A DNA stretch of 64,000 nucleotides, from positions 62,001 through 126,000 of the forward strand of contig JASANG010000937.1 of the NCBI GenBank assembly GCA_030248215.1, given 5' to 3'. This stretch comes from Enoplolaimus lenunculus. Lineage: Eukaryota; Nematoda; Enoplea; Enoplida; Thoracostomopsidae. The position numbers were made by a program, and so were the translations under genes. Under the pieces are notes generated by a model that did not search any database, was not told the origin of the DNA, and saw nothing but the letters and a program-made list of their open reading frames with translations. Positions 31,926-43,270 of this stretch are shown piece after piece (the stretch's first letter is position 1; each line of letters opens with the position of its first letter).

Positions 31926-34900
31926 GCTTGGGTAACTCGTCCCTTGGAATCCGACAGTTCTTGGTTAAACACAACTGTTTTCACAATGACTCCAGCAATT
32001 GTGGTAGATTGTTCAGCTTACCATTAACAGCTCACGGAACAACTGATTTGCCTACAAACCAGAACCTAAAACGCCGCTAAACGTCGTTTTCAAAAACGTT
32101 ATTGATAAATTCAAATTGGAGTGCAAAGAGCAGACGATAAATGTCTCATGGTTCAATGCATAATTACACAGGTTTGCCTATCTGAACACATTGAACAACA
32201 AAATCAGTAATGGTTTTTACCATAAACAACACTACTCAGTAAACAAAGTGTTAGGTAGTGTCCCCCTTAGTGTGTCCACCAAGTTTATAAATAATGTACC
32301 GGTGTTAATTAGAGGGGACAAAGGTAAAATTTCCATTTGAGGGAATGTAGGAAAACGCGAAACAGGAGGTTAATCCTAAAAACTACTAAAGTGTGTAAAT
32401 CAGCGATCATTTTCATATGCATCTCTGACCAGAGTTCAAGCTACGGCTATCATTGCCTTATCCGACACCAATAGTCCCCACAACAGAGCGCATAAGTGCC
32501 CCCTTTCGGCATAAAAACGCTGAACGAAAATAGACATAATACGCACACAAACGTCGTTTTTGGAACCAGTGACAATCACGGACTAATATAGTTTGAACAT
32601 ATGGCATTACAATCAATAGGTTTTAGCCACTAATACACACGTATGGAATAACAGGCGAACACCACGGGCACTGGCAGATACAAGGAGGGCGCTCTGGCAT
32701 TACTGGCCGGTAGGAATTACAAAATTTTGTATTAAGGATTTGACCTAAAATGCCGTTAGGCTTCTTGTTCACTTTGCTCGTGAAGTTTTCTCTTACTATT
32801 TCATATCACCCTCACTTTCAGAAATTTCTCGATCCACCACTGGCTTGGAGCGTACTTAACCACAATTTTTCGGATGGTAAACCCAAATGAAAGTTTACTG
32901 CTCTCAATAATCCAAAAAAATACATTCAAAATCGTGTTAAAGTTGCTTTGTTCGTGGTCCGTTTAGAAGTGTCGGGACGGATATGCCCCATCTATCCCTC
33001 ACCTTTGTATACGCCCTAGTGCCAAACACACACAGGTTATAGTTACTTTACCGCATGTTGGAGCGTGGTTTGGTTTTAAAATTGATGTGATTGGAAACAA
33101 GGTTGTGTGCTCGCTAATTAACCAGTATACTGAACATATATATTGGAATGGATTTTTGGTAAACTGCAATGTGTAAATGACTTTAAGAGGGGTCCACTTG
33201 TTGGGATCCACAGTATACGCTGAAAAATGTAAGGGATATGGCATATGATCAAATGGCGTTTGCAAAAGCTTTCAGGCCAGAATAAAACGAAGGAGGGATT
33301 ACTGGGCCCCAATGTCCCGTTCCCCCGTTTTGACATTAACGCTGGCGAGCGATCACTTCGGATTGGCCGAATTTAATTATAAAATTGTCTGAAAACACAA
33401 ATTTGTGACTACTCGCGGGACCAACGGGGAGGCACCCTGGCTTAAGCTCCGCCCAAAACAGATCAACGCCAAAATTGACTTCGCCGTTCGTTCCTCTCGC
33501 GTGCTTTTTCAACCGTTATATATCGCGCGGTCACCATCATCAGAAATTTCTGCATCCGCCACTGTTTGTGAACATTTTTGTGGCCGCCTCAGAGTTTTGC
33601 CGTGTGATCCTTTACTTTGTTCCGTTCAACAGTTACGCTTATATCCTAAGTTATCGTGATATCACAAAGACGAGCACAGAAATATTATTGTGAAATTTCA
33701 AACACATACACATAGCTATTCGTTATGTACTCCGAGTTCAGGGTGTGTACTCATCTTCAAAGCGAACAGTATTATAACCTTACTGGTATAGTGCCCGGCG
33801 GTTCTGCACCTCGAAAATTTTTATTTATAAATTGGTTTGCGGTGCCATCCGACACCCTATAACAACTGACCAACAATGTCAGACGATACTGGGACATCAA
33901 AATAAGTATAGTGTCATCTTTGGTGCCAACATTATAAAATGGTTGAACTGATTAAAAATAATACCCAAAGATGGCATACCGCCCATCACTATGGATAAAG
34001 TATTTAAAGGTTCCTGTATAGGTACTTACCTGACAGGCTTATACTCAGGCACAGGTTTACGCTTTTACGTGACGAAAATGGCTTAACTAACCTAAGCCTA
34101 AAGCCTGAGCCAAACCCTAAGCCTGAGCCTAAGCATAAAAATTAACCTTATATGGGCAGGGAGCGTACAAGAGCCAACGGCTGATTGGTTTAAGATTTAT
34201 CGATAGTTTCCAAATTACGAGTCGTGGTAAGCTTTATCAAACAACACTAGACGTGAGTTCACATATTCATAACAAAAATGAGTCAAAGTCAAAACATTCT
34301 GTTTTCACCTAAACAAGAAACACGAACGTACCCATTAAAACGTATAATTTCAATTCAGTTGGAGCGCGCTGTAACAGCGGTGGGTTATTTTGAAATGCGC
34401 TCTCATTGTTTTCGCATGCTTTCACACAAGACTCAACACTCTGCTCAAGTATAACAGCTATCATATATTAGCGATTGGTTTCCAATCAACACAACAATGA
34501 AATTGAACAAGTTAAAATGCAACATGCTATTGTACACTTCGCCGCCGCTGTTTTCAAAAATTTCAGCTCTTGGCATCATTTTAGTTCAGGCTCTAGCTAA
34601 GAGTTGGCCCAGGCTAAGACTGAGGCTTAAGCTTGTAGAGACAAGTGTGCGAAGGCTCTAACAATTGTGACTGAGATCCTGTAGGAGCACTCATCTGCGA
34701 AGCACCTAGTGCTTGTTAGCAGAAGTTCCAACACAAGTGACCTTGTTGAGCTGCGCGTCTGAAATTAGCAATCAATGTGCTAAAATATTGAAACTCAACA
34801 CTGATTAGTTCAAATATTAGTCGGACTTATCACCAAATGATGACAGGTACAACACACATTTGCGATTACGGGCACAGGTTTTACAGAAACAAGCATTTTC

Positions 34901-35520
34901 GTCGAATCCGTCTGATGTTAATAGAGCAGATAATTAGCCTGACCAACCAGCATACGATGAACGATGAACTGAGTTTATGGTAAAATCGATCAAGCACAAT
35001 AACTCGAAAACAAATCTAGCGCTGTTTCTTGTATACCGCCCAATCACTCAGTCTAAAAATTCGACTGTGCCGGACTGTAATCGAAACTGGATTAATATTT
35101 AAAATTCTAGTTCTACTGACTTTTTAATATTGTCGCGCAGGTATGGAACGTCAGCACATCAATTTTGAAATAAAATGGAAGTATTAATCTTCTAAATGGC
35201 TCGCATAAACAACAAAAAAAATTTGACGAAAATTAAAATTTAATGCATTGCGTTCAGTTGGTGAACGCCCACTTCAAGATTCATTTCCATTTATGTGGGA
35301 CAGCATCTTCGAAGAGTTGCAGCACGGGTGTTTTGTAAATTTCAAAGCACTTTTATACGACGTCAAGTTGCAAATTAATTTGAAAATCAACTGCTGATAA
35401 ATTTAAATTAGTTATTAATACTTTCTTCCGTAGGTTTTGAATATTAAATACATTACTGTTTTATCAGTATTGCCTGCAGCATTTTATCACATAAAAATAG
35501 CTAGTATAATATATCAGCAA
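31926..35520. other. No gene recognised
   Basis: Dispersed-repeat ends ATCCACCACTGG (about 32832) and GCATCCGCCACTGT (about 33552) occur. Both are preceded by a CAGAAATTTCT motif, so they are two copies of one repeat end. Another AAGCCTAAAGCCTGAGCC core is at 34095-34140. The remainder is AT-rich without exon-like frames. Confidence 0.4.
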
Positions 35521-35525
35521 AAATA

Positions 35526-35905
35526 TTGTAATGACCCGAGTAAGAGGGGTTGAAGGTAATATGAGAGGGAGTGCTCATTTTGAGTTCTAATCAATAGGAG
35601 TCTGCGTCTTCATTTAGATTCCTAGTCTATACAGTCCATAAGCCTTAGAAAGCAGAAAATGGTCCAGACAGACAAAATATGTAACAGACACTCCAAAACT
35701 ACGCATAAACTTTATTAAATCCAGCAACCAAATCAATGGCCATGAAAATCAACAAAAATTTACGAGCAAGTCAGTTCTGCTCAAATAAAAGAAGATAGAC
35801 AAAAAGGGCGTTGACTTTGAGTGTAACTAACATTAGGTGAAATAAAAATGAATAACAGTCCGTAATCGAATAACAGCAAACTGTCCCGGTGTCGATCTAT
35901 GGCAC
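35526..35905 (-). mobile_element. 'CCCGAATAAGAGG' MITE, one end lost
   Basis: TGTAATGACCCGAGTAAGAG, GCTCATTTTGAGTTCTAATC, ACAGTCCATAAGCC and AACAGTCCGTAATCGAATAA align to the inverse of 22694. The distal terminus is missing or very diverged. Confidence 0.65.
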
Positions 35906-37125
35906 AATCACTTGAAACTCTTATAGGTTCAAGAATAATTAATCACTTGATTGTAATATATATTGCAATTTTCCACGTAAGCGTATGAAAACCCTCCTTG
36001 GCAAATCTTACTTAGTTTCTACACCTGGCAGTTAGCATATAACACTGTCAAAACATGTCAAAAATAGAGGCCTGCCGACTTGGAGACATTTGCACTCCGA
36101 CACTGAGATTGTATTAAAGCTTGAACTTAAGCTTACGCTTAGGCTAGGCATACGATTAGGCTTAGGTTTAGGCTTTGTCAGTACAATTGCCAACCCTGCA
36201 CCTGCGGTGTTTTCCTGCAACAATAACATTCACCAACTGTGCCTCACAAACAACCAGAAAACTTTCTCAAACGCTTCTTGCTTAATTGGCAAAGTTAACT
36301 TGCTAAATAAACATATATCACGCACTAGACTTTTAAACAAAACCTATGGTAAGTTCTGTTTTTTCCTAATTGCAAAAAATGTTAGCATTAATATAATACT
36401 TTAGATATATTTGTTAACAAAACACAAGACGATTACCATTAGTATGTCAGAACAACATAATTGTGGGTCGGAATTGTTTGATTACTATTACTGCACAAGT
36501 ACTAGTAATGCTTACCCATTATAAAAGAATACAAACATTAAGCTACGCGGGGTGTACAGACTTATATTTGATCCAAGCATACCAATGGCTTATCCAAGAT
36601 TCCTCGATGAGGAAGATACTTTTTGCGTCCAAAAATTTTAAATTTTAAAACGCGTTTTCAGCAAAATTTTCGATATATTATCTAATAGCGCCAAAAGGTA
36701 AAATTTGTATTAATTTTAGGTTAAAACTTCACCACATTTTTTACCTATTATTTGACTAGAAAACACATTTTGAGCTTCAAATGAACTATTCGCGTCGCAA
36801 TACTTCTCTCAGGACAAGGCCAGAAGGAAATGCATTCTGCCATCGACCTGGATCCGTAACTAGACCAAGCCAAATTTTGTCAAACTTAGGCCTAAAATTT
36901 GTCACTTTGAATGTGATTTATTTTATGAAAAAATCTCAAGAAATATGTTTTAAAAAAATTAACAGCGATAAGCAACACATTCGGGTAATTGTCAATTTAC
37001 ATAGAAGTTGTAAATTGAAATGCCATGCTGTAAGATAAGCAATTGTAAGAATTGGTATATTCAGTTGATTCTTCAAAACAGTGTGTAGTATTTAATATGT
37101 CTATCAGTTTCGGATATAAAAAAGC
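35906..37125. other. No gene recognised
   Basis: Imperfect CTTAGGCTTAGG repeats at 36118-36175 give a Leu/Gly/Arg-rich apparent frame (36090-36404) that is a repeat artefact. Nothing else is supported. Confidence 0.45.
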
Positions 37126-37129
37126 ATTG

Positions 37130-37490
37130 TGTAAACGGATAGTAAAAACAACGAAAACGTAAACGGAAAGCGGTTATTGAGGTAAAAAAACTTGCAAGAT
37201 GTTTCATTTTCAGCCAACACAATAGAGACGTGCAAATGTTCACCGGGCTTTCGAAAATTTAAAAAATAGCGGATGCATCGAATTTTTTAAGATTTTGAAT
37301 GAATTTGGTAACTGTCATTTTATTTCGAACAATTGCAGAATATCTGTGCCGTAAAATTGCCAGATATGGACGTTATTTAGAACTAATTTTGAACGTAAAA
37401 ATGACAGAATTTCCGTTATTTCTATAATGGAAACGAAAACGGAAACGGATACCGATTTTTACCGGAAACGGATATCCGTTACACCCCGAT
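37130..37490. repeat. Segment with ACGGATA/ACGGAAAC terminal motifs
   Basis: GTAAACGGATAGTAAAAAC and GTAAACGGAAAGCGG at the left, and GAAACGGAAACGGATACCG plus ACCGGAAACGGATATCCG at the right, bracket an AT-rich interior with TGGACGTTATTTAGAACT. It resembles the element at 26355-27060. Confidence 0.4.
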
Positions 37491-38280
37491 ATAAAAACGT
37501 CCTCGTGTGAGAGAGCTAACAATTATTCATTAACAAACCTTTGGTTTCGTTATAAGATAGCAAATTTATACCATACCTTACAAGTACAGTGGGACAAGAA
37601 GCAAGAACGTCATGGTGTACGTGTTTTCAACTCCGCAGCATCCCGCGTAAAATTTTCAAGGGGATGCGCATGGGGGAAGCCCGCCACCCCGCTAGTCGTA
37701 AACCAAACGATCAATAATTTAAGAATTATCTACCGAGTTTATGAGCAAAATACTTAAATTGTCTACGTTGGTCCACAGTAGGTACTTATGCAATTGCAAA
37801 TTTTTTACAATTGTATACCAACTGCTGAGTACAATTGCAAATCCTGTAATTGACTTTGTTGTGTATTAACTATGTACTCAACGTACTCAACGTCGTGCAG
37901 GACAGCGCTCAATTGCCAGGCTGACAACCTGCCACTCGCCTCAGTTCCATCTCGATACAATCTCTAGAAACCGCAACAATTGGAGACTAGACCTATTTTA
38001 TCTCTGGCAATATTGTCAGGGACACTATTTTGTTCGTAACATGCTATGAGCACCAGATTGCTCGACTCCAAGGAAAAAGGACAATTGTTTTTTGGCATTA
38101 TCATTATTATTATTATTACTATTATTGTTGTTGTTGTTATTCTTTATTTTTATTGTCCTTCTTACCATTATTACTATCAGTGTCATCATTGTTGATGCCC
38201 ATGTACATTTTTATACTAATGATTGTCAGTAGTTTTTATTTTTTGAATAATTAGATGCTAGCTAAGTCTTTTCACCGGCA
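37491..38280. other. No gene; TTA/TTG microsatellite at 38102-38140
   Basis: TTATTATTATTATTACTATT followed by GTTGTTGTTGTTAT is a simple repeat. Around 38280 the DNA becomes more GC-balanced. Confidence 0.6.
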
Positions 38281-39290
38281 AACCTTCGTGGCCCACGACA
38301 GTTCAGTTTCGAAGTAGTAAGAAACATTGCAGACTGGACGGGTCATTTTCACAGTATAAACGGAGTCCAGTCACAGGAGACTGTGGATAGAGCGTCTCGT
38401 AATCGCGTTAGAAGATGATAGCTGGAGACCGACGTAATCTTTCTAGTATCCTAGATTTACCGATTCACATATATGTGTATGTACTGGTATATGTTTGAAT
38501 TCTTGTATGCGGCTTGGCCCTGCGTCGTTACCGCCTTCTAGACATTAACTATAGGGATCAGACCTGATTTTACCAGTCCTACACCTCTAGGGGCGTCACC
38601 TGACCCTCTCTCATCGACCTAGGGCAAACCCTACTAGATCATGCATGACTAGATAGTGAGTAGCTAGTGACATATGACTGGGTGGATTTCCGAGTTTTAA
38701 TTCGTTTCTAAATTTTGTATTAATTGTACCGGCGGCTGTGTAATTAGTGTGTAGAGAGGGAAGTCGTTTGGGCGGAAACTCTCGAAGTTCTGTTAATAGG
38801 GGTGCCCTGATTAATTGTTCCATCCACTATCAGGGTTGTTCTTGCTAATTTGAGTGTGGTTATGTCTGTGCATGTCTATAATGCTTATGTATGTTCATTA
38901 TGCTTATATATGCCTATCTTGTGTGTCATTAATGTGGGAAGGAACTCTAACCCGGCTAAATTAATATGCAAAGCTCTTAGTAATGTTAGGTCTAAGTGAT
39001 CCTACATCGTCGCCCTCCTGGATTTTCGATTGTTCCTGTACTGTCCCCCTCCGTTGCATCCTGTGCGCAATCCTGTCTTCTCGTTTAAGTCGTCTATCTG
39101 AGAGAAAGGGAAGTGGTCTTGCTGTATTTGCTTAGTATAGGGCTGTGTGGCAATCTGCATTTTCGGAAATTAGTGACAGAGCGTGCATAGGGAATGGGGA
39201 TAATTTGAGCACCCAATCAGCAGTCTGTAAGAGCTAAAGAGGGGGTGCCTGCACGGCGGCATAACTAGAAACTGAAGGCGGCTGCAGTTT
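38281..39290. other. GC-balanced flank with a 70-codon minus-strand ORF
   Basis: ATG at 38823 on the minus strand opens 70 codons (MEQLIRAPLLTELREFPPKR...) to TGA at 38611, with balanced codon use and no recognised family. It could be a small protein or chance. Nothing else is identified before the TATA box at 39297. Confidence 0.25.
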
Positions 39291-39296
39291 TGCGAG

Positions 39297-39330
39297 TTAT
39301 AAAAAAGGGAGACATCGCGTTGGCGTGCTC
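39297..39330 (+). promoter_or_regulatory. Candidate TATA promoter
   Basis: TTATAAAAAAGGG lies in a GC-balanced region. About 30 bp downstream is CTCGGAACGGACTCACC, where transcription could start. It is about 0.9 kb upstream of the candidate exons at 40.24 and 40.55 kb on the same strand. The evidence is the motif and position only. Confidence 0.35.
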
Positions 39331-40237
39331 GGAACGGACTCACCGACTAAGGATACTCTAATTAGGAAATTCTGGCATTTTTTCTTTGGTTTTGTTTTGA
39401 CTCCTATTATTTTCCTACGGTTATTGCTTTATGGCTGGTCTTACGTATCTATGAATAATCCAAGCTCTTGATAATGCTAGCAAGATGTTCCTAGTCCAAG
39501 ATTGGCTCGTACACCGCCATTTCACTGTATTTCGTTTCGCCCTGGCCCCCTTTTGTCTGTAATCCACCTGAAACCAAATAAGTCTCGCTGCGTTTTATCA
39601 GTGTAACTCGCATGATGTTAAGTGTTTTCTGAGAATTAATGCAAAAAGGGGGTTGGTATAGTGCTCTCAAGCCAAAGCCTGCGGGCCGGCCGTACTGTTA
39701 AAACGTAGCTCCACTATGACACATTTTATCCTTCAATTTCCCCATTCTGGCCCATCGTTTTCTTTCTGGTTCCCAAAACATGACTAGGCCACACCACTTG
39801 CACAATCTGACTAGATCTTACTGGCTAGAAACAACTCGCTGCCTGCCTGCTGCCCCAGCGTTTAGAGTTATAGCAAATCACAAACGAAGTGTTTGCTCAG
39901 AGATTATTTTTGGGAGAGAGCAGAAATTTTGAAAATTTGAACTGATAGGACACGTTCGCGTAAGAAACTGATAAGCGGTAACCGGTGACACCCCCAGAGA
40001 AGGTATGGTCATTAATAACGCTGCTATAGCCCCTCGAGTTTTTCTGTGCCAGTCCGCCCTATTCGTGTTTCCGGCTGCAGGACCCGTTTAAATCTGGCAA
40101 ACTCAGGACATTAGGAAGACCATACAAGCCTTACTAAAAGTCGGGTCCATCCCCATGCACTGACAATTGGCTAGACTTAACTGAATGCAAGGACTGAACT
40201 AGAAATATAAATATATCTGTTTTCTTTCACTGCATAG

Positions 40238-40310
40238 GCATGTGCAGTACACGCACTGGGGTGGGTGCACCAAAGAGTAAAAGGAGGGGTTTGCAGGGCT
40301 TGATCCGCTG
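40238..40310 (+). CDS. Candidate exon with strong acceptor and donor
   Basis: A very good acceptor (CTGTTTTCTTTCACTGCATAG) precedes GC-ATG. The frame MCSTRTGVGAPKSKRRGLQG then LIR runs to a strong donor, CGCTG|GTAAGAACT, leaving two bases of a codon. The product is basic (KSKRR). The next candidate exon at 40550 starts in the matching phase. Both splice sites are close to consensus, which is the main support. The family is not recognised. It may be the first coding exon downstream of the 39.3-kb TATA box. Confidence 0.35.
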
Positions 40311-40549
40311 GTAAGAACTGGGCGGAGCTATTTGGTTATTTAGATTGCCTTAAATGTCTTTAGTGCACCGTCGGTTTAAACAAACACTCAAACTCACGCC
40401 CAACTCCTGACTTGCATCCCTTGTCGAGGAAACACTAAAATGAAAACAATGCAGTAGGCAGGAAATCGTACGCCAGTGTGGAAATCTCACTGTAGAAGTA
40501 AAAAGGGGGACAAGCCCTTCCGTTTACCCCCTTAAAGTTTCCTCGATAG

Positions 40550-40670
40550 CGAAACGCCAGGCAAAAGAAACAGTGTCTTGCAGGGGAGCATCCCCCCGCT
40601 CTCGGCATTTTCCCGGCACTCTACAACTCATTGCATACTTTTCTGTGGCGTCTTGAAACATTTACGTTAA
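40550..40670 (+). CDS. Candidate terminal exon following 40238-40310
   Basis: The acceptor AAAGTTTCCTCGATAG precedes a first base that completes the split codon of the previous exon. The frame continues for 39 codons (ETPGKRNSVLQGSIPPLSAF...) to TAA at 40668-40670. A second frame of the same segment is open for about 70 codons, so the choice is uncertain. The 239-bp intron is of ordinary size. No domain is recognised. Confidence 0.25.
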
Positions 40671-41039
40671 TGCTAGCTGAGCCTGTGTCTTTACAAGAAA
40701 TGTTGAAGGGAGCAGGCGCGGGCGTCTTCAAAAGCAATTCAGATAGGAAGTAATACGATATGCCCCGACAGAGTCGCCGGCGGCTCTTACTGAAACATTC
40801 AAAATGCATCGTGCTACATAATTGGGGAGCTCGTGACGGGCGTTGGAGATTTTCGAAAATTTTAAAAGATTTTGAATTTTAGTTTCTGTTTGAGGAGTTA
40901 GTCAGTTTAGATTCGGGGGGTAGCAGCGTTCTTAGGCTTATGGCACGCAAAGGGGGTAGGAGGAATTTATGCTTTTCAAGGGTTTAGCAGGATTTTAGAT
41001 ATAACTGAGAATCGAATGGAGTAACGGTTTAGAGCGTTT

Positions 41040-42450
41040 TTAGGGTCTGATCCTCAAAATTCAGGTGTGGAGCTGGCGCCTTTGGGTTCGGTACGCCGGA
41101 TAGGCTGAATAGGCCGTCCCGGCTGCCGTTTCAGGCCAACCAAGATTTCGCGACAAATTCTAACATTTTGTGAAATATTTTTATAATTTGGGGTTTGAAA
41201 ACCGGTTCCAATTATCTTGGACCCGTTGTCTTAGCCGAGAAAGCCGCTCCGAACCTGCGCTATAAGTGGACATCTGAAGTTAAGGGCAAATTTAGGTTAT
41301 ATATAATGGTTGCGGATAGGAGTTTTTAGGTAAATGCCAATTTCGTTTCCAAATGTAAAGCGCGGAGGCCGGTATTTGACAATTCTTCGTATCGCATCGG
41401 CCAAGAAAATCACCCCATTTATAGCCCGAAAGGCAGCAGTTAAAAATTATAGGCGTTTGAAAATTTCGAAATTTTGTGTATACCCGTCCAGAGGCCCGGG
41501 TCCGAAAAATGCGATTTTCACTTTTCTGAGATTGGACGTTAAAATTAGTGCTGTTCAACTCAGCTCGGCGAGCTGATCAAGAATACCACCCCGAACCCTA
41601 TTCGCAAACCAACAGTTAGGAAGTTACAGGCTCTTGAAGTTTTTAGATTTAACGTGTACACGCTTTTACGGATCCCGGTCCAAAAATGCGATTTTCACTT
41701 TTCCGGGATCGAGTGCTAAAATCGGTATCAATCGATTCAGCTCATCGAGCTGGTTAAGAAAACCACCCCAAACCCTGTCCGCAAATCCATGCATAAAGAG
41801 TTATGGTCAATTAAAGTTTTTTTTAAGATTTTACGTGTGTACGTTTTACGGATCGGATCCTGAAAAATGCGATTTTCACTTTTTCACGACCCACCATAAA
41901 AATGGGCACCATTCGACTCCGCGCATCGCGCTGAGTAAGAAAACCACCCCAAACAGGGTTCGCAAATCATAACTTAAAAAGTTAAGACCATTTGAAAATT
42001 TTGATAATTTACATGTACAAACTTTACGGATCGGGTCCCGAAAAACGCGATTTTAACTTTTTCGAGCTACAAGGTTAAAATGCATATCATTCGATTCGGC
42101 CTGACGAGTAGAGCAAGAAAACCACCCCTAACATGGTCCGCAAGTTAATATTTAAAGAATTATAATCAGTTGAAGTTTTGGGAATTTTGGTGTTTTAGGC
42201 ATGCGATTTTTACTTTCCAGACTATAGCATTGAATTGGGTGTCGCCTGAAGTAGTTTATTGTCCCAGTTAGTAAAATCACACCGAGCAGAGTCCGCTGAC
42301 GTCTTCTTAGGAAGCTAGGGGTTATCAAGTTTTGAAATTTCGCGCGCCCATGTTCCTGTGTTCAGAATCGTTATCTCTCAACTTTGTTGGTCTGGTCGAT
42401 TGAGAGAACCACTCCGTGTGACCATTTGCAGACGACTATTTAGCAAGTTA
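41040..42450 (+). repeat. Diverged tandem repeat, about 177-bp period, six or more units
   Basis: The motif GCGATTTTCACTTTT (or variants) recurs near 41513, 41689, 41870, 42047 and 42203. Each unit also has ACGGATC(G)GGTCC, ATTCGA(C/T)TC, a GAGCTGGTTAAGAAAACCAC-like stretch and CGCAAATC. Units are 70-80% alike by eye. The array starts less regularly around 41040. It has no reading frame. Confidence 0.85.
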
Positions 42451-43094
42451 CCGCTGAGCAAAACCGCACCCCATAGGTTTACACCATCTTAGTACTAAGT
42501 ACCAACTTTAGGCTTAGAATTTAACTTGTGCAATGCAAATTTCTACTTGGAAAATGCGTATAAGGTAGCTTATTGCAATAGCCAAGATTTTCAAGGGCAA
42601 ATTAGTCTAGCATGTTGATTAGACCAGGCAATTTAAACATAAGCAAAACCTGAATTGTAAAATCTTATGTTCATACACATTTGTATAAATTTATGGGTAT
42701 TTTTGATTTTGTTTCGTTCTTTAACCTCGTGAGTTTTCTTTTTTGCATATATATATGTATGTATATGCCTGTTAATTTTTATGCAGTGTTATCGCTTTTG
42801 TTGCCATCGCCCCCCTTTAATTCGTTTCACCATTTTGCATCGTATAACTTCACTATTCTTGGGGTGTTTGAGTTATCATTAGGTGCACAGTGAGCACATC
42901 AGATATTAAGGGGAGGGCTTACCACAAAAGCTGCACGTGGTTTTCCAGTTTCGCAGGGGGTATGGGTGAACCCCGTCGTAATTTTTTAGACCTTGCACTA
43001 TGCTGCACTTCGGTATTCAGACTCCGGATAGGGGTGACCCTCGTTAGCCCCCTCATAACCCTCTGGTTGTAGACTACGCGTTAAAATTCTCCAG

Positions 43095-43270
43095 CCAATC
43101 ACAGGCTCTTAAAAACTGATTGAATTCTCGTTCCGTATTGGTCAAATTATTTTAGTGATTTTCGACCAATAGAATAGATGCTTAGAGTCTGTTTCTGGGG
43201 CGCGCTGATTGGTCGAAATTTGGGCCTCGCGCACTATATAAGAGCGGCGCACAGGCTGAACATTCAGTTC
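43095..43270 (+). promoter_or_regulatory. Compound promoter: four CCAAT boxes, TATA box, initiator
   Basis: CCAAT motifs lie at 43095-43099 and 43166-43170 on the plus strand and, as ATTGG, at 43137-43141 and 43208-43212. A TATATAAG box is at 43235-43242 in CGCACTATATAAGAGCGG. About 31 bp downstream is CATTCAGTTC, with the initiator hexamer TCAGTT at 43264-43269. The spacing is what a TATA/Inr core promoter requires. The downstream transcript starts GC-rich and shows no clear ORF; an AATAAA follows at about 43599. An LTR-type promoter cannot be excluded, but no terminal repeat partner is seen. Confidence 0.6.

Noticed and set aside
36032-36404. Leu/Gly/Arg-rich frames near 36.1-36.4 kb
   Set aside because: They are translations of the dispersed CTTAGGCTTAGG core, not a protein.
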